Source: Bacillus sp. AFS037270 (GTDB lineage: Bacteria; Bacillota; Bacilli; Bacillales_B; DSM-18226). From it: a stretch of DNA of 64,000 nucleotides. The position numbers and the translations under genes are program-made. A model generated the notes under the pieces. That model saw only the letters and a program-made list of their open reading frames with translations, had not been told where the DNA came from and searched no databases. The number at the start of each line of letters is the position of its first letter. Within the stretch, counting starts at the first letter, position 1. The DNA lies in assembly GCF_002585305.1 (NCBI RefSeq), contig NZ_NUNF01000002.1:73725-137724 (forward strand), in the 5' to 3' direction. Positions 53,906-61,767 of the stretch are shown here, piece by piece.

Positions 53906-54868
53906 CTAATTTTGTTTATCCATTAGTTTCTTAACTTCTTCCATGCAAGGCATGCTTAATATTGCACCTTTCCTTGTTGTGACAATTGCCCCAACCGCAT
54001 TTCCAAATATAGTAATTTCCTCCATATCATCGATGTTTAAATCAGCAATAGGTTTATTTTTTTCTAAGTATTTATACAAAACGCCACTAAAGAAGCCATC
54101 TCCCGCACCTGTTGTATCAACTGGAATCACTTTGAAGGATTTAAATTTCCCTATGTTCTCCCCTTTTCGATAAAAACAGCCTTCTGCTCCTAAAGTGACA
54201 AATATAAGTTCTGTGTTATACTGTTCAACGAGTTGTCTTGTTCCTTTTTCTAAATCTGCCTTTCCAGTAATGAATTCCAACTCTTCCTCCGAAAGCTTTA
54301 CGATGTTTGCATATTTCAATCCCTCTTTAATCATTTTCTTTGCATGCTCTAGATTATTCCAAAGCAAAGCCCTTAAATTAGGATCATAGGAAACAACTTT
54401 CCCTTGTTCTTTTGCTAATTGGACTGTCTTTAGAGTGGTAGTGGCAGCTGGTTCATTAGTGAGGGAAAGAGATCCAAAATGGAAAATTTTGGTTTGAGCT
54501 ACGATATTTTCATTAATGTCATCCTCTGTTAACTTGGTATCCGCACCGGGATTTCGATAAAAGCTGAATGAACGGTCACCATATTCATCTAAATGAACAA
54601 ATGCCAGAGTAGTATTTGCTTTTTGGGTAAAGGATAATCCCTCGCAGCATATGTTTGTATCTAATAGAACTTGCTTTAAATAATGTCCAAATTGATCATC
54701 TCCTACCTTACCAATAAAACAAGTCTTCTTGCCTAATTTGGTTAAGCCCGCTAATACATTGGCCGGGGCACCACCAGGATTTCTTTCAAAGACAACTTTG
54801 CCAGGCTGAGAAGAGTTATAAGGAGTTAAATCAATTAATAACTCTCCAAGAGCTGTTACATCATACAT
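53906..54868 (-). CDS. PfkB-family sugar kinase, fructokinase-like
   Basis: 320 aa ribokinase fold. N-terminal GELLIDLTPY and GGAPANVLAGLTKLG (32-46) bind the sugar; DTTGAGDGF (251-259) supplies the anion hole and catalytic D257. The overall form is nearer to fructokinases than ribokinases. ATG follows TTAGGAGAGG. Last gene after the ABC importer, separated by 76 bp with a hairpin, so it probably phosphorylates the sugar that the importer brings in. Confidence 0.9.
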   Translation of the reverse strand: MYDVTALGELLIDLTPYNSSQPGKVVFERNPGGAPANVLAGLTKLGKKTCFIGKVGDDQFGHYLKQVLLDTNICCEGLSFTQKANTTLAFVHLDEYGDRSFSFYRNPGADTKLTEDDINENIVAQTKIFHFGSLSLTNEPAATTTLKTVQLAKEQGKVVSYDPNLRALLWNNLEHAKKMIKEGLKYANIVKLSEEELEFITGKADLEKGTRQLVEQYNTELIFVTLGAEGCFYRKGENIGKFKSFKVIPVDTTGAGDGFFSGVLYKYLEKNKPIADLNIDDMEEITIFGNAVGAIVTTRKGAILSMPCMEEVKKLMDKQN

Positions 54869-54898
54869 TTGAACCTCTCCTAAATTTTAGAATATATT

Positions 54899-54924
54899 AA
54901 GCCAGAAGACTACTCTTCTGGCTT
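54899..54924. terminator. Hairpin between permease and kinase genes
   Basis: AAGCCAGAAGA pairs with TCTTCTGGCTT (11 bp, 4-nt loop). The T-tract is strong on the plus strand (TTTTTATTT) and weak on the minus. On the mRNA it may partly terminate or protect the transporter transcript. Confidence 0.5.
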
Positions 54925-54944
54925 TTTATTTGAATTGGAACTAT

Positions 54945-55922
54945 TTAAGTTCTGCTTCGTAATCTATCAAGAAGCACGGCAATAACAATAACTATCCCTT
55001 TTACAACTTGTTGCCAGTAATAATCCACGTTAAGCAAAGTCATTCCATTCGTTAACACAGCCACAATCAAAACCCCAATGATAGTTCCTTGTATACGGCC
55101 ACGTCCCCCTACAAAACTAGTACCACCTAGTACGACAGCTGCTATCGCATCTAGCTCAAATGCTATTCCTACCATTGGCTGCCCTGAGAACAAACGTCCT
55201 GCCATCACAACGCCACTAACACCGGCGAGTAAGCCACTGATGGAATATACATTAATCAGGGTGCGATTAACTTTAATCCCTGTAAGATGTGCAGCTTCTT
55301 CATTACCGCCAATAGCATAAACATGGCGCCCGAACATCGTATACTTTAAAACGATTAACATGATGATATAAACAATTGCCATCACATAAATTGGAGTAGG
55401 AATCCCCAGAATTTCACCTGCTCCAATGAACTTGAACTGCTTTGATGCCAATACTACAGGATATCCGCCGGTTATAACATAAGCCAATCCCCTCAGATAG
55501 GTCATACTTCCAAGCGTCACGATAAAGGCAGGCAATTTAGGTACAGCTGTTAAAAATCCATTAATAGCCCCAGCAACATATCCTACAGCAACTCCTACTA
55601 ACATAGCGATAACTGGAGGAATTCCGGCATTTGATAGTAATACAGATATAACACCGCTCAATGCAAGGGTTGAGCCTACCGATAAATCAATTCCTCCTGT
55701 TAATATAACTACAGTCATCCCAGCTGCCAGAATGGCAGTGATTGAACTCTGCTTTAGTACGTTTAAGATATTACTTGAGTCTGTGAAATTCGGTGCAAAA
55801 ATAATCATAACTATGATTAATAAGGCAAGAATTATTACCATGCCCAGCTGATTAAAAATCTGTTTTGACCGTGCCTTGAATGAAACTACGGATGGACTTG
55901 ACATTTGTAAGTTTGTATTCAT
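54945..55922 (-). CDS. Ribose-type ABC transporter permease (RbsC-like)
   Basis: 325 aa, eight to ten helices, BPD_transp_2 family. GGIDLSVGSTLALSGVISVLL (~76-96) and LDAIAAVVLGGTSFVGGRGRIQGTIIGVL (~255-283) are its marks. Overlaps the ATPase gene by 4 nt (ATGA). Forms the membrane channel of the sugar importer. Confidence 0.94.
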   Translation of the reverse strand: MNTNLQMSSPSVVSFKARSKQIFNQLGMVIILALLIIVMIIFAPNFTDSSNILNVLKQSSITAILAAGMTVVILTGGIDLSVGSTLALSGVISVLLSNAGIPPVIAMLVGVAVGYVAGAINGFLTAVPKLPAFIVTLGSMTYLRGLAYVITGGYPVVLASKQFKFIGAGEILGIPTPIYVMAIVYIIMLIVLKYTMFGRHVYAIGGNEEAAHLTGIKVNRTLINVYSISGLLAGVSGVVMAGRLFSGQPMVGIAFELDAIAAVVLGGTSFVGGRGRIQGTIIGVLIVAVLTNGMTLLNVDYYWQQVVKGIVIVIAVLLDRLRSRT

Positions 55923-57481
55923 TGTTTAACCTCTCCTGTAGCATAGTACATAATTTTTTCTTGTGTAGCTTCATCACGAGATAGTTCAGCTCTTAGTTTC
56001 CCCTCATGAATCACTAAAATCCGATCACTAACTCCTAATACTTCTGGTAATTCAGAAGAAATCATCAATACAGCAAGCCCTTGTTCTGCTAATTTACTTA
56101 TGATTTTATGAATCTCAGTCTTTGCACCTATGTCTACACCACGGGTCGGTTCGTCAAGCAGCAGTATTTTAGGACTAATAGATAACCATTTAGCAATAAC
56201 AACCTTTTGTTGATTTCCCCCGCTAAGGCCCATAACATTTTGTTCCTTTGATGCCGTTCTTACTCCAAGTTCTTTGATGTATCGATCCGCATCACGATTC
56301 ATTTGCTTATACTGCAATAGTTTAAATTTACGATAGGTTGGCAATTGTGCCATCAGTATATTTTCTTTTACAGATAAATTTGGTAATAACCCCTGTTCCT
56401 TCCTGCTTTCAGGAACATGAGCAATGCCAAGTTTTATTGCGTCAATAGGACTTTTTATATGAACCTGCTGGCCATCCAAAATTATTTGACCCTCTGACAG
56501 TTCGGATAGTCCAAAGATTGTTCTTACCAGCTCAGTCCGTCCCGCACCGACAAGTCCTGCTAAGCCCACAATTTCACCAGGGTAGATTTTCAGCGATATC
56601 CCCTTTACAATCTTCTTGTCAGAAACATTTTTTAACTCAAGGACTGGTTTTTGTTCAGACCTAACAATGCTTTCGATTCTGTCTCTTACAAATAGCTCAT
56701 TTAACTCTCTTCCTACCATAAGTTTTACTAGATTCTCGGGATTTGTATCCGAAATTGGTCCACTTGTAACCCAATGACCGTCTCTAAGCACTGTAAAGCG
56801 ATTTGAAATTTTAAAAATCTCATCCATTCGATGAGAAATATAAACAATAGCTACGCCTTTTCTTCTTAATTCTTCAATGATGCCAAAAAGCTTTTCTATT
56901 TCTTTATCTGTCAGAGATGCCGTCGGTTCATCCATAATTAAAATCTCAGAATTAAGTGATAAAGCTCGAGCAATTTCTACCATTTGTTGTTGGGCCACAC
57001 TTAAGGTGGAAACATCCGCTCGAGGATCTAGGGAAGATCCTATGGACTTTAAAACTTGGGCAGCATTTTCATAAATATTATTCCAATTTATTAGGCCCAG
57101 CCTATTTTTCTTAAATGCTGTCCCCATCATAATATTCTCACCAATGGACAAATTAGGTGAAAGGCTTATTTCTTGGTGAATAACACTAATCCCTTTATTT
57201 CTTGCCTCCATTGGATTATTCCAATGTACTTCTTGACTTTTATATTCAATCGTTCCTCCATCAGGCTGATACACTCCAGCCATGATCTTCATTAAAGTGG
57301 ATTTTCCTGCACCATTCTCCCCCATCAAGGCATGAACTTCCCCTTTATAGAGTTCGATATTAACGTTTTGCAACACCTTGACACCGGAAAATTTCTTCGT
57401 AACCGCCTTCATCCTAAGGATGGGTAACTGACTCTCTGGTAGACTACGATTTATTTGTTCTTGAACCTGAAATACTGCCAT
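55919..57481 (-). CDS. Ribose-type ABC transporter ATP-binding protein, two domains (RbsA-like)
   Basis: About 520 aa from ATG 57481 (AGGGAGT at 8 nt; GTG 57490 overlaps the ribosome site). First domain has GENGAGKST, LSVAQQQMVEIARAL and ILIMDEPTASLTD; the second has the degenerate GLVGAGRTELVR, LSGGNQQKVVIAKWL and ILLLDEPTRGVDIGAK. This is the usual RbsA arrangement with one weak site. Powers import with the RbsC-like permease. Confidence 0.94.
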   Translation of the reverse strand: MAVFQVQEQINRSLPESQLPILRMKAVTKKFSGVKVLQNVNIELYKGEVHALMGENGAGKSTLMKIMAGVYQPDGGTIEYKSQEVHWNNPMEARNKGISVIHQEISLSPNLSIGENIMMGTAFKKNRLGLINWNNIYENAAQVLKSIGSSLDPRADVSTLSVAQQQMVEIARALSLNSEILIMDEPTASLTDKEIEKLFGIIEELRRKGVAIVYISHRMDEIFKISNRFTVLRDGHWVTSGPISDTNPENLVKLMVGRELNELFVRDRIESIVRSEQKPVLELKNVSDKKIVKGISLKIYPGEIVGLAGLVGAGRTELVRTIFGLSELSEGQIILDGQQVHIKSPIDAIKLGIAHVPESRKEQGLLPNLSVKENILMAQLPTYRKFKLLQYKQMNRDADRYIKELGVRTASKEQNVMGLSGGNQQKVVIAKWLSISPKILLLDEPTRGVDIGAKTEIHKIISKLAEQGLAVLMISSELPEVLGVSDRILVIHEGKLRAELSRDEATQEKIMYYATGEVKQ

Positions 57482-57584
57482 TAGTGCCACTCCCTAAGTC
57501 TCTTTTTAAGCCCTATTTTACTAGGATATAAATATAGTGCTCCTGATAGAGCACCATATTTTACCTCCACTAGAGGGAAATCAA

Positions 57585-58553
57585 TTACCAGCCACTATAG
57601 GAATCAACATTATCTTTAGTGATAAATTTAGTTGGAATAAGAACTTTTGAGTCAACTTTCTTTCCATCAATGACTTTTAATGCTAAGGCAACACCATCAA
57701 TAACCATTTGATTCGGGAATTGTGCTGAAGTACCAGCAAAGCTTCCGCCTTTTTTCAACGCATCAACCGCAGAAGGCGCACCGTCAACACTTACGACAAA
57801 GAATTCATTTTGTCTACTAGCTTGTTCTTGAGCAATTTGTACTCCAACAGCCTCTTCATCATTTATTGTAAATACTGCATCGATTTTTTTGTTTGCTGTT
57901 AGTGTACCTTCCATTACGGTAAGAGCCTTTTCACGATTACCCTCACCATTTTGTTTAGCAACAACCTTGATATCTGGATATTTTTTAATTACTTCGTTAA
58001 AACCTTTAATTCGGTCTGTCACTGCTGAAACAGGTGGTCCATCAATAATAACAATATTACCTTTTCCATTAAGTTGTTTTACAAGGTACTCCGCAGCTAA
58101 TTTACCTGCTTGAACGTTATCAGACATAACCACTGAGTCAATGCCGCCTTCTGCAAATCCATCAAGAGCAACAACCGGAATACCTGCTGCTTTTGCCTCA
58201 CTAACTGCACCAGCAATACCAGCAGAATCAAATGGGCTTAATAATATTAAATCAACTTTTTTTGTGATAAAGTCTTCAATTTGTGCAGTTTGTTTAGCAA
58301 GATCTTGATCCGCACTTACAGTCGTTACTTCAGCATTATACTTAGAAGCAACTTCTTTAGCCCCTTTAGACATCGCTACAAAGAATGGATTACTTAAATT
58401 TGGAACTGTTAAACCAATCTTTAGCTTTTTTTCAGTATTAGACTTGTCATCTGTTTTACCTCTATTAGAAGCGCTCTCATTATTGCTGCATGCACCTAAA
58501 AAGCATAAAGTTAAAATTAATATTACTATATTAAAAATTTTAAAGTTTTTCAT
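57585..58553 (-). CDS. Sugar-binding lipoprotein of the ribose-type importer (RbsB-like)
   Basis: 322 aa. Lipobox LGAC with Cys22, then a periplasmic-binding-protein I fold: IGLTVPNLSNPFFVAMSKGAKEVA, DLILLSPFDSAGIAGAVSEAKAAGIPVVALDG, and FTINDEEAVGVQIAQEQ. It binds a monosaccharide outside the cell; ribose, fructose and allulose are all possible. ATG follows AGGAGG. Upstream leader contains micro-ORFs and a hairpin. Confidence 0.92.
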   Translation of the reverse strand: MKNFKIFNIVILILTLCFLGACSNNESASNRGKTDDKSNTEKKLKIGLTVPNLSNPFFVAMSKGAKEVASKYNAEVTTVSADQDLAKQTAQIEDFITKKVDLILLSPFDSAGIAGAVSEAKAAGIPVVALDGFAEGGIDSVVMSDNVQAGKLAAEYLVKQLNGKGNIVIIDGPPVSAVTDRIKGFNEVIKKYPDIKVVAKQNGEGNREKALTVMEGTLTANKKIDAVFTINDEEAVGVQIAQEQASRQNEFFVVSVDGAPSAVDALKKGGSFAGTSAQFPNQMVIDGVALALKVIDGKKVDSKVLIPTKFITKDNVDSYSGW

Positions 58554-58686
58554 GATTTGTAATTCCTCCTAAATATAGTTTTGTAAAGTAATAGATACTT
58601 ATAGCAAAACACAATCCTTGTAATAAAATCTGTAATACCGTAGTATAAAAAATGAGTGCTAAAATTAGTATTAATTTTAGATTTAC

Positions 58687-58767
58687 TCAGGCTGGGTTAT
58701 GATTTTGGGCTTTTTTCCATTTGGTCGTGGTTGCCCTAAATCGTAACCTTTTTTGTGATTCTTTCAT
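58687..58767 (-). CDS. Micro-ORF B, 26-aa basic peptide
   Basis: ATG at 58767 has GGGGGAG at 4-5 nt, a strong ribosome site, and the frame runs 26 codons to TGA at 58687. The peptide is basic (begins MKESQKRLRFRATTTKWKKA). The ATG overlaps the stop of micro-ORF A by 4 nt. Its coding sequence holds both arms of the hairpin at 58695-58748, so ribosome movement would alter the fold. No homologue recognised; expression unproven. Confidence 0.4.
   Translation of the reverse strand: MKESQKRLRFRATTTKWKKAQNHNPA
58695..58748. other. Stable hairpin in importer leader
   Basis: 58695-58710 pairs with 58733-58748 over 16 positions (14 paired, two mismatches) around a 22-nt loop. On the plus strand it is followed by TTTTTT and has terminator form; on the minus strand it lies in the leader ~140 nt before the binding-protein gene. 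Could be an attenuator, a processing site or the end of an antisense RNA. Confidence 0.45.
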
Positions 58768-58826
58768 TTTTCTCCCCCAAAAAACAAGTTAATTAAAACG
58801 TTTAAAATCTCTTCTATTATTTTCAC
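58764..58826 (-). CDS. Micro-ORF A, 20-aa amphipathic peptide
   Basis: GTG at 58826, 20 codons, TGA at 58764. Product is hydrophobic with alternating acidic residues (begins MKIIEEILNVLINLFF). A near-perfect ribosome site TTAGGAGGTG lies ~16-20 nt upstream, itself followed by ATG-CTT-ATA-GAG-TTG-TGA, whose stop overlaps this GTG. So three tiny frames overlap stop-to-start. Expression unproven. Confidence 0.35.
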   Translation of the reverse strand: MKIIEEILNVLINLFFGGEK

Positions 58827-58869
58827 AACTCTATAAGCATCACCTCCTAAAAATAGTGTGGATATTTTT

Positions 58870-58883
58870 TAAAAACGCTTTCA
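58870..58883. promoter_or_regulatory. Near-perfect cre upstream of sugar importer
   Basis: TAAAAACGCTTTCA differs from TGWAANCGNTNWCA at one position (A for G). It lies just downstream of the DeoR gene, at the likely promoter of the importer operon, so CcpA repression is plausible. Confidence 0.5.
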
Positions 58884-58942
58884 TTAAACGCCTTCATTTT
58901 TTGCTTTTATCTGATAGTAGATCCTTACCTATGGGGGAAAAG

Positions 58943-59704
58943 TCAGACTACTCGAACAGAAATTCCTGATTCCTCAATGCGGTTAAGTACGGTCTTTTGT
59001 GCAGCACTATCGGTTATTAAATAATTTATCTCATGAATATCCGCAAACTTCGCAAAACTTACTTGACCTATTTTAGTATGATCAGTAATGAGAATAACCT
59101 TTTCCGCACAATCAATCATTTTCTTTTTCGTTGATGCCTCAATTAAATTTGGGGTTGTTAAGCCATTTTCTACATCAACGCCATTCGTAGCAATAAACGA
59201 TTTGTCTACACAAATTTGATTAAAGCTGTTTTCAGCCAATGGACCAACCAACGCTAGTGTTTCTGAACGCAAAGAACCACCACATAATAAGACTTCAATT
59301 CCAGATACATCCTTTAATTCGTTGGCACATAATATTGAATTGGTAACCACCTGTAAGCTCGAAAATTTTCTTAGTTCTTGAGCAAGATAATAGGTTGTCG
59401 TACCCGAATCGAGCAAGATACTTTCACCGTTCTCAATAAGCTTAGCCGCTTCCTTTGCAATAGCCCTTTTCTCTTTTTGAAACTGCACTTCTTTCTCAAT
59501 GTAAGTCGGTTCGAAGGTCACACTTTTGAACAAGACAGCCCCACCATGCGTTCTTTTTAACAATTGTGCTTCCTCTAGTTCCTTTAAGTCCCTACGAATG
59601 GTTGACTCAGACAAGTCGAAGTGTTGACTTAATTCTTGTACATCAACTCTAGCATTCTTGTTTAGTAACTCTAATATGGCCGACTTTCTTTCTATACCGT
59701 ACAC
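58943..59704 (-). CDS. DeoR-family transcriptional regulator
   Basis: About 253 aa. Winged helix-turn-helix opening YGIERKSAILELLNKNARV and LSESTIRRDLKELEEAQLL, then the DeoR sugar-phosphate sensor domain with DSGTTTYYLAQEL (~105-117) and a C-terminal ITDHTKIGQVSF. The start is probably GTG 59704, with GAGAGG 10 nt before; ATG at 59728 has no ribosome site. It sits upstream of the importer on the same strand and likely represses it, released by the phosphate made by the PfkB kinase. Confidence 0.9.
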   Translation of the reverse strand: MYGIERKSAILELLNKNARVDVQELSQHFDLSESTIRRDLKELEEAQLLKRTHGGAVLFKSVTFEPTYIEKEVQFQKEKRAIAKEAAKLIENGESILLDSGTTTYYLAQELRKFSSLQVVTNSILCANELKDVSGIEVLLCGGSLRSETLALVGPLAENSFNQICVDKSFIATNGVDVENGLTTPNLIEASTKKKMIDCAEKVILITDHTKIGQVSFAKFADIHEINYLITDSAAQKTVLNRIEESGISVRVV

Positions 59705-59754
59705 AGAATCGTTTCCTCTCCAATTCATTTGAAATGCGACGTTTGACCGCTTAA

Positions 59755-59796
59755 GCTCATTTTTGAATGAATTTGGTTTTTTATGCTCATTTTTGA
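59755..59796. promoter_or_regulatory. Tandem GCTCATTTTTGA repeats, candidate DeoR operators
   Basis: GCTCATTTTTGA occurs at 59755-59766 and again at 59785-59796, 30 bp apart (about three helical turns), in front of the DeoR gene. A related AAAAATGAG is at 58648-58656 in the importer leader. DeoR proteins commonly bind direct repeats. The rest of the 59805-60107 gap shows no gene. Confidence 0.45.
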
Positions 59797-60107
59797 TTAT
59801 ATGTGCTATTTTACCAATTTACAATATGAATTTCGGAATAATTGTGAAAATTTTAAAATTAATAAAATAAAAAAACTATTGTTTTTCGACGATTAGAATA
59901 CGTTAGACTATACTTATTATTTATTAGGGGAACACTCTGACTAAGTAAAACTTAGACGTAAACACAAGTAAGGGCTTCGATTTGAGAGAAATGAAAGTAG
60001 TTTTGAAAAAGAAAAATTGAAGTATAAATTCTAAAATAGAACTAAATGGGAAAAAGGAGGTTCTCCATTTAGGGAGTAACTCCTCGTTTGTGGTCCCAAA
60101 ATTGAAT

Positions 60108-60142
60108 AGAAGCAGGAAATCCCTTACTGGGTTCCTGCTTCT
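60108..60142 (-). terminator. Terminator overlapping the 3' end of the rRNA methyltransferase gene
   Basis: AGAAGCAGGAA pairs with TTCCTGCTTCT (11 bp) around CCCTTACTGG; the stop codon at 60124 lies in the loop. The T-tract is moderate (TATTCAATTTTG). Confidence 0.6.
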
Positions 60143-61512
60143 TCTTTTAAAATCATAGCCGAGACGCATTCGACGTGTGTAGTCATTGGGAACATATCAA
60201 CCGGCTGCACCTCAACCGTTTTGTAGCCGCCATCCTCAAGGATTCGTAAATCCCTGGCGAGCGTCGCAGGATTACAGGATACATAGACCACTTTCTTAGG
60301 CTTCATATCAATAATTGTCTGCAGCAACGCCTCATCACAGCCTTTACGAGGCGGGTCAACCACGAGCACATCCGCAGTATTACCTTCCTTGTACCACTTT
60401 GGAATCACAACCTCTGCTTCTCCGGCAGCAAACTCGGCATTGGCTAGTCCATTCAACTCCGCATTTCGCTTGGCATCTTCAATCGCTTCTGGCACCACTT
60501 CTACTCCGAAAACTTTTTTAGCCTTTTGTGCTAAAAATAAAGAAATCGTCCCGATTCCGCAATAAGCATCAATTACGGTTTCTTCACCGCTCAAATCAGC
60601 ATACTCCAGGGCCATGTCATAAAGTACCTTTGTCTGAACCGGGTTAACTTGGTAAAACGACAAAGCGGAGATGGCAAATTTCACTTCGCCAATATAATCG
60701 TAAATGATCTCACTTCCCCATAAAACCTTCGTCTTTTCACCCAATATAACATTAGTACGTTTAGAGTTTACATTGTGAACAATTGATTTCACCTTTGGCA
60801 GCCGTGCTATGATTTCTTCAACCAACTTATCTTTTTGTGGTAATTCTGCGGTTCTCGTAATCAGCACAACCATAAGCTCGCCCGTCTGCTTTCCGAAGCG
60901 TGCCATAATATGACGGAGGACTCCTTTATGTGATTCCTCCTGATAAGCAGGGATAGCAAGCCTGCTGCAGATCTCTTTGATTGTCTGAACGGCCTCATTA
61001 ATTTCCGGCAACTGGATTAGGCTTTCATCGGTATCGACAATTTCATGACTCCTTGGTTTAAAAAAACCAGCAATCAGTTGGCCGTCTTTTTCGCCAACAG
61101 GCACCTGTGCTTTATTTCGATAATGCCAAGGATTTTCCATACCTAGGATCGGATGAACGATGACATCTTCGAGTTTGCCGATTCTAGTTAGCACTTCACG
61201 GACTTGATTTTCTTTATATTTTAGCTGGCCTTCATAGCTGATATGCTCGAGCTGGCAGCCGCCGTATTTATGACGTTCACTGCTCGGAATTTCAACCCGG
61301 TACGGGCTTTTTTCATAAAGCTCGATTAATCTTCCAAAACCATAGCTTTTACCGGTTTTAATTACCTTCACTTTAGCCTTTTCATCGGGTAAACCGTTTG
61401 GGACAAATAATGGATACCCATCTACCTTTGCTACTCCTGCCCCGTCATGGGTTAAATCCTCAAACACTACATCTATAAATTCATTTTTAGTTACTGGGAT
61501 CGTTTTGTTCAT
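60124..61512 (-). CDS. rlmCD: 23S rRNA (uracil-5-)-methyltransferase RlmCD/RlmD-type
   Basis: 462 aa. TRAM domain ~10-70, then the RumA-type catalytic domain: [11 protein letters not shown] (285-295), SAM motif DAYCGIGT (315-322), VDPPRKGC (385-392) and nucleophile Cys413 in YVSCNP. Only one cysteine (C86) of the Fe-S set of E. coli RlmD is evident in the region around GGCQLEH, typical of the bacillus paralogue that may lack a complete cluster. In B. subtilis the YefA homologue methylates U747 and U1939. ATG follows AAGGAAG. Monocistronic. Confidence 0.92.
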   Translation of the reverse strand: MNKTIPVTKNEFIDVVFEDLTHDGAGVAKVDGYPLFVPNGLPDEKAKVKVIKTGKSYGFGRLIELYEKSPYRVEIPSSERHKYGGCQLEHISYEGQLKYKENQVREVLTRIGKLEDVIVHPILGMENPWHYRNKAQVPVGEKDGQLIAGFFKPRSHEIVDTDESLIQLPEINEAVQTIKEICSRLAIPAYQEESHKGVLRHIMARFGKQTGELMVVLITRTAELPQKDKLVEEIIARLPKVKSIVHNVNSKRTNVILGEKTKVLWGSEIIYDYIGEVKFAISALSFYQVNPVQTKVLYDMALEYADLSGEETVIDAYCGIGTISLFLAQKAKKVFGVEVVPEAIEDAKRNAELNGLANAEFAAGEAEVVIPKWYKEGNTADVLVVDPPRKGCDEALLQTIIDMKPKKVVYVSCNPATLARDLRILEDGGYKTVEVQPVDMFPMTTHVECVSAMILKEEAGTQ

Positions 61513-61598
61513 TTATTTCTTCCTTTTCTCCGAATTGACTAGAAAGATTGTAACATACATTGGGTTGGAACACGAAATGATGCTTATGAGGTGACGTG

Positions 61599-61710
61599 AT
61601 TCCGCGTGTTCCTGTGATAATTCCACGTCAATCCTTATTAATTCCGTCGATTTTACCTTTATTCCGCCTAAAATTCTAATTTTCCCGTCGAATCTGAACA
61701 TAATTCCGCG
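61599..61710. repeat. Periodic ATTCCG array, 20-22 bp spacing
   Basis: ATTCC(G/A) blocks start at 61599, 61620, 61641, 61661 and 61703, with a degenerate TTTCCCG at 61681. Intervals are 21, 21, 20, 20 and 22 bp. Blocks read ATTCCGCG, ATTCCACG, ATTCCGTCG, ATTCCGCC and ATTCCGCG; the spacer is AT-rich and not conserved. It fills the gap between the methyltransferase and pncB genes. Confidence 0.6.
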
Positions 61711-61736
61711 GAGTTGTGTATTTTCAGCCATTAAGA

Positions 61737-61762
61737 AGGACGCCCCAATTTCAGGACGTCCT
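61737..61762. terminator. Terminator of pncB
   Basis: AGGACGCCCC pairs with GGACGTCCT-type arm (61754-61762), one G-T, short loop. T-tract is short. Confidence 0.6.
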
Positions 61763-61767
61763 AAACA

